Shown piece by piece: positions 7,953 through 15,257 of a DNA stretch of 25,153 nt. The stretch is from IMG/VR virus record IMGVR_UViG_3300044516_000597, positions 1 through 25,153 of that record. One strand, written 5' to 3'. Under the pieces are notes generated by a model. The model searched no databases and had not been told where the DNA came from. It saw nothing but the letters and a program-made list of their open reading frames with translations. Position 1 is the stretch's first letter. Each line of letters opens with the position of its first letter. Source of the DNA: a virus. The translations under genes and the position numbers were made by a program.

Positions 7953-8527
7953 TGCCAAACACTTTTAATAGTCTTATCAAAGCCAGCTCTAGGGCGATAG
8001 CTGATAAATCAACAACGGCTCAAGATTGGTTTTCGGCTTCTGTTGAAGATTTGAAGGCCAATAAAACAAAAGGCGATCCCAATAAAATCTTCAAAAAGTC
8101 CTCTATGCCTTTTATCGGAGGCATGTTCCTTTATATGTATGACCCAAAATATAAAGACAAGTTACCTTTTTATGATATGTTCCCTTTAACTATGCCCGTT
8201 GAAATGTATCTGAATGGGTTTCTAGGTATAAACCTACATTATCTGCCTCCGTTGGGTAGAATTAAGATTTTGAATTCTCTTATCGATTTGACAGATGAAA
8301 ATAAATACAACAAGAATAAAAGGTTGAGTATCTCTTATGAATATCTAAGAGGTTATTCAAACCAATTAAAGGGCGTTGAGGGCTGCGTGAAAAGATACCT
8401 TTTTTCGCACGTTAGAAGTTCTTTCCATGAAGTTGATCCTTCAGATTGGGAAAAGGCTGCTGTGTTACCGCTTCAAAGATGGAAAGTTAACAGTAACAAA
8501 AGATACGCTGGTTCACCACCTTACTAG
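7952..8527 (+). CDS. conserved T4-superfamily protein, unknown (FPLTMPVEMYLNGFLG motif)
   Basis: 191 residues. The middle has a distinctive block: FLYMYDPKYKDKLPFYDMFP, then LTMPVEMYLNGFLGINLHYL, PPLGRIKIL. I recognise this block as recurrent in marine T4-type and some jumbo phages but cannot tie it to a proven function. It might correspond to a neck or DNA-end protein such as gp2, which neighbours gp4 in T4, but this is a guess. The C-terminal part (VKRYLFSHVRSSFHEVDPSD) is basic. Start ATG shares one base with the gp4 stop, suggesting coupled translation and a virion or assembly role. Confidence 0.82.
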   Translation: MPNTFNSLIKASSRAIADKSTTAQDWFSASVEDLKANKTKGDPNKIFKKSSMPFIGGMFLYMYDPKYKDKLPFYDMFPLTMPVEMYLNGFLGINLHYLPPLGRIKILNSLIDLTDENKYNKNKRLSISYEYLRGYSNQLKGVEGCVKRYLFSHVRSSFHEVDPSDWEKAAVLPLQRWKVNSNKRYAGSPPY

Positions 8528-8535
8528 GACGAAAA

Positions 8536-9201
8536 ATGCCATTTAACATAAACGCTTATCAAACGAATTTAAGGGACTTTGGTTATCTAGATAATAACTC
8601 ATTTTCTGTTCTGATACAGACCCCAAGAATTTTGTCTAACGCTGTTCTTAGTAACCAAGGCACACCAACAGCGATATATAAAATCGCCAAAAATATGGAA
8701 TTCAGAATAGACCAGGTTAGAGCTCCTGGTATTTCTATTATGACGGCTGACATAAACCGTTTCGGTATTGGCCCAACTCAGAAAATGCCAATAAACGCCC
8801 AATTCCAAGAAGTAAGTTTATCAATGCTTGGCGATCATTATTGCGAATTCTGGCAATATTGGTATCAGTGGACCAGAGCAATTTTCCAATTTAATGGATC
8901 ATCAACAAACAATACCGCCCCGAACTATACTGCAGAATACAAAGAAAATTATGCAACAACCATGTGTATTTTCATATATGATCATTATGGCAATATAGTC
9001 CAAAAGATTAATCTATTTGACGCCTTTCCGACAGCTATTAGAGAGTTTCCTCTTTCTTGGGGCGATTCGAATCTTATGAAAATCAACGTTTCAATTGCTT
9101 ACACTGAATACACTATAGAAAATTCTACCGTGCAAGCAACCAACTCTCAACAAAGAACCAATCTAAGAACAGGAACTGCGAGAGACACTATAACAAATTA
9201 A
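8536..9201 (+). CDS. 54: tail-tube-like protein, probable gp54-type tube initiator
   Basis: 221 residues. It carries the tail tube fold seen in T4 gp19 and gp54: early strand NSFSVLIQTPRILSN, then MEFRIDQVRAPGISIMTADI, NRFGIGPTQKMPINAQF, LGDHYCEFWQYWYQWTRAIF, and the C-terminal FPTAIREFPLSWGD with KINVSIAYTEYTIEN. The body resembles a single tube domain plus a Gln/Thr-rich tail. A structural tube gp19 would normally lie beside the sheath gene gp18, which is absent here. Placement next to gp26 therefore favours the baseplate tube initiator. T4 gp54 is 320 residues, so this would be a short form. AGGA ribosome site. Confidence 0.72.
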   Translation: MPFNINAYQTNLRDFGYLDNNSFSVLIQTPRILSNAVLSNQGTPTAIYKIAKNMEFRIDQVRAPGISIMTADINRFGIGPTQKMPINAQFQEVSLSMLGDHYCEFWQYWYQWTRAIFQFNGSSTNNTAPNYTAEYKENYATTMCIFIYDHYGNIVQKINLFDAFPTAIREFPLSWGDSNLMKINVSIAYTEYTIENSTVQATNSQQRTNLRTGTARDTITN

Positions 9202-9216
9202 TGATGGAGTATATTA

Positions 9217-9927
9217 ATGTCATTACCGAAAATTGACTACCCTGTATATAAGGTGAATGTTCCTTCTTTGAAAAAGGACTATCAGTTTAGACCCTTTTTG
9301 GTCAAAGAAGAAAAGTTATTATTAATGGCAAAGGAAAGCGATAACCAAGCTGATATCCTTTCTGCTATTAAACAGGTAGTTAATAACTGTTCCGTTGATC
9401 CAAAACTAGATGTCGGTAAACTAGCTTTATTTGACCTTGAGTTTATCTTTTTAAAACTCCGCTCGGTTTCTGTAGACAACGTGGTTAAAGTTTCTTATAG
9501 AGATTCAGAGGATAAGAAGGTTTACGACTTTGACATCAATCTAGACGAAGTTAAGGTCAATTATCCAAAGAAGTTGGATAACAAGATAAAAATAACGCCA
9601 CAGTCAGGTATTATAATGAAATACCCTTCGGCGTCGCTATATGATGATACTGATTTCTTGAATCTAGAAAAAGATTATATGTTTGAACTTATCATTAGAT
9701 GTATTGATTCCATTTATTTTGAAGATCAGATTTATGAATGCAAAGATTATAAGAGAGAAGAACTGAACGAGTTCCTGGAAAACCTGAATATCAAGACCTT
9801 TGAACAGGTCCAGAACTTCCTGTTGAATGTTCCTAGAATGGAATACAAGATAATCTATCAAAATGAACTTGGGAACGATCGTGAAATTGTATTGTCTTCG
9901 TTAAACGATTTTTTTACGTGGCGCTGA
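9217..9927 (+). CDS. 26: baseplate hub assembly protein gp26 (T4 baseplate family), 0-frame product
   Basis: 236 residues (T4 gp26 is 208). Family signature at the N-terminus: LPKIDYPVYKVNVPSLKKDY, then QFRPFLVKEEKLLLMAKESD, AIKQVVNNCSVDP and LALFDLEFIFLKLRSVSV. The second half (IIRCIDSIYFEDQIYECKDY) is also typical. gp26 acts in hub assembly; by gene order and the frameshift noted below it may be the functional counterpart of lambda G (tail assembly chaperone). GGAG ribosome site 8 bases before ATG. The frame ends NDFFTWR-stop, and the last codons contain a T7 slippery run at 9909-9915 in the correct phase for -1 shifting. Confidence 0.9.
   Translation: MSLPKIDYPVYKVNVPSLKKDYQFRPFLVKEEKLLLMAKESDNQADILSAIKQVVNNCSVDPKLDVGKLALFDLEFIFLKLRSVSVDNVVKVSYRDSEDKKVYDFDINLDEVKVNYPKKLDNKIKITPQSGIIMKYPSASLYDDTDFLNLEKDYMFELIIRCIDSIYFEDQIYECKDYKREELNEFLENLNIKTFEQVQNFLLNVPRMEYKIIYQNELGNDREIVLSSLNDFFTWR
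9909..9915 (+). promoter_or_regulatory. candidate -1 ribosomal frameshift slippery site T TTT TTT
   Basis: In the gp26 frame the codons are GAT TTT TTT ACG TGG CGC TGA. The seven T residues at 9909-9915 therefore sit exactly as X XXY YYZ. Slippage by -1 leads into TAC GTG GCG CTG AGT and opens the 60-codon frame that ends at 10100. The zero-frame stop is at 9925-9927, 10 bases past the slippery run. No strong downstream hairpin was obvious by eye. Confidence 0.65.
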
Positions 9928-10100
9928 GTCATAGTACATTATCTAATTATTTTGCTACTATATTCTCTTTGGCTCAGCACCATAAATATTCAATTAGTGA
10001 AATAGAATCTATGATACCCTTTGAAAGAGATATATACGTTCAAATGCTCGTCAACTACTTAAAAGAAGTAGAAGAAGCTAAAAAGAAAAGCAGCGGATAA
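9918..10100 (+). CDS. short gp26-linked chaperone-type frame (probable frameshift extension; gp51-like position)
   Basis: 60 codons opening with GTG at 9918, with no ribosome site before it and overlapping the end of gp26 in the -1 frame. The sequence contains HHKYSISEIESMIPFERDIY followed by VQMLVNYLKEVEEAKKK. The S-x-x-E-I/L-x-x-M-x-P-x-E-R-D-I-Y motif is the one I associate with short ORFs following gp26 in T4-type phages and resembles the T domain of tail assembly chaperones (lambda G-GT). If made by slippage at 9909-9915, the fusion would be about 294 residues: 233 of gp26, a Tyr, then these 60. As a free protein it would need GTG initiation by coupling. Confidence 0.75.
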   Translation: MALSHSTLSNYFATIFSLAQHHKYSISEIESMIPFERDIYVQMLVNYLKEVEEAKKKSSG

Positions 10101-10103
10101 CAA

Positions 10104-12119
10104 ATGGCCATAGAAGCAGAAGAATTAGCGGTAATATCTAGAAGCATTAGAAATGCTGGAGTTGAAACTGCAGGCGAATTCCGTCAAGCAGCCAATGCCA
10201 GCAACGCTAATCTCAGCAGAATAGTCAAAGATATTTCTACAACCTTCAAAGCACAGAGAGAAGATATCGCAGATCTTCATAATGTGCTTGAGGAAATGGT
10301 TTCTGAGTCTCAGCAAACTGGTAACAAAATTGACAGTCTAAATTCTCTATTCAGAGAGTCTTTAGAAATACAAAATTCTATGCGCACCGAGATGAGCAAT
10401 GTTACCAAAAACACTCGTATTCTCAGCGGTGACATTGAATCTTTAAACCGTAACATTATGAATAATACTAGCAGTGGGTTGTTGGGAAGTATTTCCAATC
10501 TAAGCACAGATTTTGCTAAGCAACTAGCATTAATGGGAGTTGGAGCTGCTGTAGCTGGTGGTGGAATGACAGCTCTGGGTGCTATGGGCGGTGGAGGTCT
10601 AGGTAGACAAGAAGTAAAAGAAGGCAGCGGTTCTGGATACGAACAATCTGGATTAAGCAGACAAAATGTGGCAGACATGATCAGAAAGTCTGCCATACAA
10701 CGTGGAATTGATCCTGAAACAGCTGTTGGTATCGCTAAATCAGAAGGTTTGAATACATATAGATCATCGGCTCCAGGCAAAAAATGGGGTATGGAAAGAG
10801 AACCTTCATATGGACCATTCCAATTATTGGTTGGTAAAGGCACTGGTGGCCCAGAAGGTCTTGGTGATAGGTTTAAAGCTGCAACAGGTATTGACCCAGC
10901 AACAGATCGATCAGCTGCTTCTCTTCAGAAACAAATAGATTTTGCTCTTGATGAAGCAAAGAAAAAAGGTTGGGGTCAATGGTATGGTCGTAAGACTGCT
11001 GGGATTGGAGAGTTTCAAGGAATAAACGTTGATACTTCTAAAATGAAGGCTCCTGAAATATCAACCACTCCACAAACAACTACGCCAACAACAACCCCAT
11101 CTGCTACTCCAGTGTCAGCGCCTGAAGCAATTCCTTCTGCTAATGATCCTCGAACAGAACGTATAGGCAAAGAAGGCGGTCATGGTCCAGTAAGTGGCGC
11201 TGCTCATGAGGATCATAAACATGGCGAACAAGTAAGTGCTTCATTGCCTTCTGGTGATGTTGTTGCTCTTGGTCATGCTCTAGAAAAAATGGGAATGCGT
11301 ATCTCTGAACATCCGCAGTTCGGCGGCGTTAAACCTGTTCATAAAGGTAAGGCGCATTATGAAGGCAGAGCAATTGATATCAATTTTGGTGAAGGTAACG
11401 TTGAAGCAAAGGATCCTGTTATGGGAGCCAAGTTTGATCAACTAGCCGAACAATTGACTAGACTAGGATATAAAGTTTATTGGAGAGAAAGCGGACCATA
11501 TGCAGCTGCTGGTCATAATAATCATCTACATGCTGAAATTCCAAAAGGTGGGGCGCAGTCTGTTCCAGACACATATCAAATAGCAGGTTCGCCAGAACAA
11601 AGAGCGATGCAAGGAGCAACTCCAGCCGCTGGATCTACTGCATCTACTGCTCCGCCTGCAGCTACACCTATGGCGGCTGAACCAGTAGCACAAGCGCCTA
11701 TATCTCCCGGAATTGCAGCCCCACCAGCTGGCGCAAATATGATGGGTCAAATGATGGGTATGATACCAGGAATGATGGGTGGAGGAATTGGTGGTATTGC
11801 AGGAATGTTACTACCAATGATTGCCTCAACTATACAATCAGAATTAGTATCAACACCATCGATGCCAGCATTGAACGCACAAGCATTAAACCAAGCTGCA
11901 GTTACTTCGCAAGCTACTGAACAAACAGTTCAAGAAGCTCAAGTTTCTTCGCACACCCCACAAGTCAATGCAGAACCAAATAGAATGCATAATTCAAATC
12001 AAGCTGGATTTGCTTATAATATGCCAGGAGATATTGAGTGGCCAGATTGGGCTGGTATGCTTGGTGGCAATCATTACGAAGAAATGAATTTGTTTAAACC
12101 TAGAATGTCTAGAGGATAA
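10104..12119 (+). CDS. tail hub/tape-measure-like protein with lysozyme-like and M15 peptidase-like domains
   Basis: 671 residues. 1-120: helical coiled coil. 125-165: hydrophobic Ala/Gly segment (LALMGVGAAVAGGGM) that could cross or disturb a membrane. About 184-308: lysozyme or lytic-transglycosylase-like domain (RKSAIQRGIDPETAVGIAKS, then E214, and SYGPFQL). 317-345: Thr/Pro linker. About 385-482: M15-type D,D-peptidase-like domain with H418 and D425 (KAHYEGRAIDIN) and H474/H476 (NNHLHAE), the zinc pattern HxxGxAxD...HxH. 490-600: Pro/Ala linker and a second Gly/Met hydrophobic segment (about 545-570). It follows gp26 as T4 gp29 follows the hub genes, so it may be the tape measure or internal hub protein, carrying two wall-cutting activities that T4 places on gp5. 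Confidence 0.85.
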   Translation: MAIEAEELAVISRSIRNAGVETAGEFRQAANASNANLSRIVKDISTTFKAQREDIADLHNVLEEMVSESQQTGNKIDSLNSLFRESLEIQNSMRTEMSNVTKNTRILSGDIESLNRNIMNNTSSGLLGSISNLSTDFAKQLALMGVGAAVAGGGMTALGAMGGGGLGRQEVKEGSGSGYEQSGLSRQNVADMIRKSAIQRGIDPETAVGIAKSEGLNTYRSSAPGKKWGMEREPSYGPFQLLVGKGTGGPEGLGDRFKAATGIDPATDRSAASLQKQIDFALDEAKKKGWGQWYGRKTAGIGEFQGINVDTSKMKAPEISTTPQTTTPTTTPSATPVSAPEAIPSANDPRTERIGKEGGHGPVSGAAHEDHKHGEQVSASLPSGDVVALGHALEKMGMRISEHPQFGGVKPVHKGKAHYEGRAIDINFGEGNVEAKDPVMGAKFDQLAEQLTRLGYKVYWRESGPYAAAGHNNHLHAEIPKGGAQSVPDTYQIAGSPEQRAMQGATPAAGSTASTAPPAATPMAAEPVAQAPISPGIAAPPAGANMMGQMMGMIPGMMGGGIGGIAGMLLPMIASTIQSELVSTPSMPALNAQALNQAAVTSQATEQTVQEAQVSSHTPQVNAEPNRMHNSNQAGFAYNMPGDIEWPDWAGMLGGNHYEEMNLFKPRMSRG

Positions 12120-12120
12120 T

Positions 12121-12154
12121 AAAAAAGGGAGCCTTTTGGCTCCCTCTTCATTTT
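12121..12154. terminator. bidirectional intrinsic terminator
   Basis: A 7-bp perfect stem GGGAGCC/GGCTCCC with a TTTT loop (12127-12144) lies between the convergent stop codons at 12119 and 12153. On the minus strand it is followed by TTTTTT, giving a strong terminator for gp32. On the plus strand the run is interrupted (TCTTCATTTT), so termination is probably weaker. Confidence 0.9.
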
Positions 12155-13055
12155 AGTCGTTAGCGAGTTTCTTGAAAAACTCCAATGACTCATCGTCATC
12201 TTCGTCGTCGCTAGAATACTTCGGCGCATGAGTCGCCTTAAAAGTCGGAGCAGTTTCTTCATCCTGCCATGGAACTTCAGTATTCTCAGCTGCCTTACGC
12301 TTCGTTGCAGGAGCATCCTCGGCAAGAACCTTTGCTAGACGAGCACGTAGCTCCTCTTCTGACTTGAAGTTCTTGGGATCTAGGAATTCCTGAAGAGAAT
12401 GTTCGCTCTTCCAGATCTGCTCCAGAACCTTATCGTCATCAGACAGAGCCTCTGGCTTACCAAACTCTGACTTATCATAGTTACGATAACCTTCAACCTG
12501 TCGGATCTTCAGCTTGAATGGAGCGCCAGCCCAAAGATCGAATGGGTTGATTGCTTCCTCGTCAGCAAACTGAGGCTCCATTGCCTCCTTTAGCTTGTCG
12601 AAGATCTTCTTACCATACTTGTAGAGGAAAACCTTACCCTCGTTAGCAGGATTGCCTGGATCGCTGATAACCTGAATATTGCTGATGAAGTGAAGACGAC
12701 GCTTCTGCTTACGAGCAATTTCCTTGTTAGCCTCAATACCAGAGTTCCAGAGCTTAGAATTATACTCAGAAACTGGATCGCTCTTACCAAGAGTGGTCAG
12801 CGAGTTCTCGATATACCATCCGCCTGGACCCTGGAAACCATGATCAAAGATACGAACGAAAGGAACATCTTCGCCAGCTGGCGGAGGAAGGAAACGAATA
12901 ACAGCATAACCATTACCAGCCTTGTCGACTGTTGGCGTCCAGAAACGGTCATCGGCACCTTTGCCTTCGCCGCCTGATAGCTTATTGAGTTCTGATGTTA
13001 GGGATTCGAGAGACTTCTTACCTGAAGCTGCCTTGAGGGACTTAAAATCTACCAT
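12153..13055 (-). CDS. 32: single-stranded DNA binding protein gp32
   Basis: 300 residues (T4 gp32 is 301). It coats ssDNA in replication, recombination and repair. The chosen ATG at 13053-13055 has GGAG eight bases upstream; an upstream in-frame extension lacks similarity. N-terminal FKSLKAASGKKSLESLTSEL carries the cooperativity region. The core has RFWTPTVDKAGNGYAVIRFL, then RIFDHGFQGPGGWYIENSLT and DPVSEYNSKLWNSG, VFLYKYGKKIFDKL, and NPFDLWAGAPFKLKIRQVEG. The C-terminal acidic tail is SSDDEDDDESLEFFKKLAND. There is no cysteine in the whole protein, so the T4 zinc site is absent. Own promoter at 13122-13150; terminator after the gene. Confidence 0.95.
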   Translation of the reverse strand: MVDFKSLKAASGKKSLESLTSELNKLSGGEGKGADDRFWTPTVDKAGNGYAVIRFLPPPAGEDVPFVRIFDHGFQGPGGWYIENSLTTLGKSDPVSEYNSKLWNSGIEANKEIARKQKRRLHFISNIQVISDPGNPANEGKVFLYKYGKKIFDKLKEAMEPQFADEEAINPFDLWAGAPFKLKIRQVEGYRNYDKSEFGKPEALSDDDKVLEQIWKSEHSLQEFLDPKNFKSEEELRARLAKVLAEDAPATKRKAAENTEVPWQDEETAPTFKATHAPKYSSDDEDDDESLEFFKKLAND

Positions 13056-13115
13056 GTATAATCTCCGTATTACGATGTATAACAATTGTATGATGGGCAT
13101 TTGTATCACCCAACA

Positions 13116-13691
13116 TTATTTAGTATACTCCATATCACTCATAATGTCAAGCATTACTTGCTTTATTTTTTCACGATCATACTTTATAAATGGAGTATAT
13201 TTCACAACCCTCAATCGGATATCTTCCCATATCGGGTCGTATTCAAGTTTATCGTCCCATTGCTTTAATGCCTTTGTCATTTCAACAAAAATACAAAGAG
13301 ACTCTAAACTGATCTCGTTGGCCAGAAATAACCGTAAGGCAGCAGGATGTTGCTGACCCTTCGGTTCTTCTAGAATTTTCTTAAAATCTGTTTTAAAATT
13401 GTATGTAAGGGACTGGTTACGCTTCTTCCAGTTTTGATATGTTACTTGAGCAGATTCTGAATATGCGAGCTCACGGATCCAGAGTTTTGGATCAACACTA
13501 AGATTAGCAATAAGAAACTCGCATACATTTTCAATCTTAGATAGTTTTTCAAAAAACACCTTATCCTTACGCTTCTCAAATGCATTTAATGAAGTATTTG
13601 TTTTTCCATTATATTTTACATAATCATAATTTAGTTTATTAAAATGATTTTTTAAAGCAATATAATCTTTAAAAGCATCAAAAGCAGTCAT
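13116..13691 (-). CDS. 59: replicative helicase loader gp59
   Basis: 191 residues (T4 gp59 is 217). gp59 loads gp41 helicase onto gp32-coated DNA at recombination forks. Matching blocks: FDAFKDYIALKNHFNKLNYD, YVKYNGKTN, FEKRKDKVFFEKLSKI (T4 has a near-identical QKRRDKYFFQKLSE), then FLIANLSVDPKLWIREL. The C-terminal half contains HPAALRLFLANEISLESLCI and the helical segment ending DIMSDMEYTK. It lies directly upstream of gp32 on the same strand, an order consistent with T4-type 59/32 clusters. The gp32 promoter is inside its last codons. Confidence 0.9.
   Translation of the reverse strand: MTAFDAFKDYIALKNHFNKLNYDYVKYNGKTNTSLNAFEKRKDKVFFEKLSKIENVCEFLIANLSVDPKLWIRELAYSESAQVTYQNWKKRNQSLTYNFKTDFKKILEEPKGQQHPAALRLFLANEISLESLCIFVEMTKALKQWDDKLEYDPIWEDIRLRVVKYTPFIKYDREKIKQVMLDIMSDMEYTK
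13122..13150 (-). promoter_or_regulatory. sigma70-type promoter for gp32
   Basis: On the minus strand: GC-TTGACA at 13150-13145, 17-base spacer, TATACT at 13127-13122. Start of transcription is expected near 13115, 60 bases before the gp32 ATG. It overlaps the last codons of gp59, so gp32 can be made independently. Confidence 0.85.
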
Positions 13692-13765
13692 GTTTCACCT
13701 AAATAATATTGCCCATCGCGATGCGTCAACATCCATGGGCTCTAATACTAACCAGGAGTATCAGC

Positions 13766-14314
13766 ATGGATATTTATTACGTTTACGCTTATATTAACAA
13801 ATCCACAAATCTTCCATATTATATTGGTAAAGGCAAAGGTAACAGAGCCTATTGCAAACATACCAATGTTTCCACCCCAAAAGACAAATCCAAAATTGTA
13901 TTCTTAGAAACAAATCTTACCGAAATAGGAGCTCTTTCTATAGAAAGAAGAATGATTCGTTGGTATGGTAGAAAACAATCTGGCGGCATACTTCTAAATC
14001 AATTAGAAGGGGGAGACAACCCTCCTTTGCACACAGGAAAAATAAGAAGCGAATCTCATAAAAAAGCAATATCTATTTCCAAAAAAGGTAAAAAGAGACC
14101 GGAATCTGATAGAAGAGCAATATCATTAGGAAAAATTGGCAAAAAGATAGGTCCAGCCTCGGAAAGCAGAAAACAAGCAATCTCACAAGCCAAAAAAGGT
14201 AAACGATGGTTCAAAAATAAAGAAGAAACCAAATGTGTTTGTTGTCTACCAAATCAAAAGCCAAAAAACTGGGTTCCTGGAATGATTAAAAAATCAAACA
14301 TCTCCAGTATTTGA
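13766..14314 (+). CDS. GIY-YIG homing endonuclease with NUMOD3-type repeats
   Basis: 182 residues from ATG 13766, which has AGGAG upstream; the longer frame from 13709 is unsupported. The N-terminus is the nuclease module: DIYYVYAYINKSTNLPYYIG then KGKGNRAY, with YIG at 19-21 and the conserved Arg at 27. E90 region is IERRMIRWYGRKQ. The C-terminal part has three NUMOD3-like DNA-binding repeats: HTGKIRSESHKKAISISKKG, KKRPESDRRAISLGKIGKK and PASESRKQAISQAKKGK, then a Cys pair (CVCC). A free-standing gene on the plus strand, opposite all its neighbours, between gp59 and a metallopeptidase/gp33. Its 3' end overlaps the metallopeptidase 3' end by 21 bases. Likely mobile by homing into alleles lacking it. 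Confidence 0.88.
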   Translation: MDIYYVYAYINKSTNLPYYIGKGKGNRAYCKHTNVSTPKDKSKIVFLETNLTEIGALSIERRMIRWYGRKQSGGILLNQLEGGDNPPLHTGKIRSESHKKAISISKKGKKRPESDRRAISLGKIGKKIGPASESRKQAISQAKKGKRWFKNKEETKCVCCLPNQKPKNWVPGMIKKSNISSI

Positions 14315-14845
14315 AGAAGGAATTTCAGGTTGTTTCTTTGGAGTTGTAATCTTTATATGCTTCGAACGACGACATAACGACTCAGGCTCTCCATATTGTA
14401 AATAAGTCAAAAACTTGAAGTATAATCCCTTCTCACGACCATATGCCTCGATTTCCCAAGGACATTCCCAATAGTCCATTTCTTCGTGAAGATACTTCTC
14501 ACCTTGCCATTTGACCATCCGTACGGGACGCCAAATGTCTTTCATCTCACCTTTTGCATATTGCTTTAAATGAACCATCTCATGAGCGAGCGCAAGAAGA
14601 GTCTCCTTCTTGCTAAGGGCACGGTCAATACCTATTTGAAACTCTCTGCAATTATTATTGTCGTCTGTCCAATCGCAATAAGCATAATCCCCGTCTTCAT
14701 TCGTAAATTTCTCAAATTTTACTACCAAACGGATGTTATTAAATAGTTTCCCGCCCCCGATTAAGTACTTACCATAGAAATATATCGCTTTTTTGATTAT
14801 CCCCAATGATACGTGCGATGGTCGACCGATTGTCTGTATACGCAT
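14294..14845 (-). CDS. putative small zinc metallopeptidase (HEMVH)
   Basis: 183 residues from ATG 14843-14845, which has GGAGG five bases upstream; the TTG start 15 bases earlier lies over this ribosome site. The motif LALAHEMVHLKQY (H88, E89, H92) is the zinc-binding HExxH. Downstream WECPWEIEAYGREKG contains glutamates that could supply the third ligand, as in gluzincin/SprT-type small phage peptidases. A basic linker and Pro/Ser tail end the protein. It lies between gp33 and the homing endonuclease. Substrate unknown: this could be a host-directed peptidase or a catalytically cryptic SprT-like protein. Confidence 0.82.
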   Translation of the reverse strand: MRIQTIGRPSHVSLGIIKKAIYFYGKYLIGGGKLFNNIRLVVKFEKFTNEDGDYAYCDWTDDNNNCREFQIGIDRALSKKETLLALAHEMVHLKQYAKGEMKDIWRPVRMVKWQGEKYLHEEMDYWECPWEIEAYGREKGLYFKFLTYLQYGEPESLCRRSKHIKITTPKKQPEIPSSNTGDV

Positions 14846-14876
14846 AAACGCCTCCAACAATGGTTGAACCTAGTAT

Positions 14877-15095
14877 TTATATGGGAAGGCGAGCTCCACG
14901 CTTCAGAACATTAAGATTTTCAGCTTCTAACTGAATCTTAGACCTCATTACCGGATCTTTTTTGATCCAATAGGCTGCAGTCTCAATTTCTAGATTATTC
15001 TTCTCGCACCAAAAGACAACAGCGTCAATATATTCTATATTCTTGTCTCTACAGAGCTTTTCTACTTCTTCTACGAAGTTTGAATTTTTAAGCAT
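14877..15095 (-). CDS. 33: late transcription accessory protein gp33 (short form)
   Basis: 72 residues. In T4 gp33 (112 aa) binds the RNA polymerase beta flap and connects it to the gp45 clamp with gp55. The core aligns by eye: FVEEVEKLCRDKNIEYIDAV and VFWCEKNNLEIETAAYWIKK, against the T4 helices FIIEKMVEEFGMSYLEATTA and FLEENSIPETQFAKFI, with SKIQLEAENLN against EKIQSEAIDENLL. The protein ends LKRGARLPI. The N-terminal extension and the C-terminal LDFLL clamp-binding tail of T4 gp33 are absent. It lies just beyond gp59 as in T4. Start overlaps the upstream gene by 25 bases; ribosome site weak. Confidence 0.8.
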   Translation of the reverse strand: MLKNSNFVEEVEKLCRDKNIEYIDAVVFWCEKNNLEIETAAYWIKKDPVMRSKIQLEAENLNVLKRGARLPI

Positions 15096-15253
15096 TGTTT
15101 TTCATATTCTTTCAATTCAGCGATTCTTTGTTCTAGATACTCCTGTATGTGGGTATCATTGCTTCGTAGAGCCTTACTTCTATTCAATTCCTGTTGTAAT
15201 GACCACATTACTGTGCTGGCGTGAGAATATGAATAAGTCTCTTTAATATGCAT
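15071..15253 (-). CDS. small hypothetical protein upstream of gp33
   Basis: 60 residues, not recognised. Predicted largely alpha-helical and charged: VMWSLQQELNRSKALRSNDT, then HIQEYLEQRIAELKEYEKQC. The second half looks like a short coiled coil. AAGGA lies 8-9 bases before ATG at 15251-15253. Its stop lies inside gp33, so the two are probably translationally coupled. It could be a helper for gp33 or an unrelated small early protein; nothing in the sequence decides. Confidence 0.7.
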   Translation of the reverse strand: MHIKETYSYSHASTVMWSLQQELNRSKALRSNDTHIQEYLEQRIAELKEYEKQCLKIQTS

Positions 15254-15257
15254 AGAA

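Noticed and set aside
10310-10843. 177-codon minus-strand frame inside the 671-residue gene
   Set aside because: Pro/Leu-rich composition from reading the complement of Gly/Ala codons; no ribosome site.
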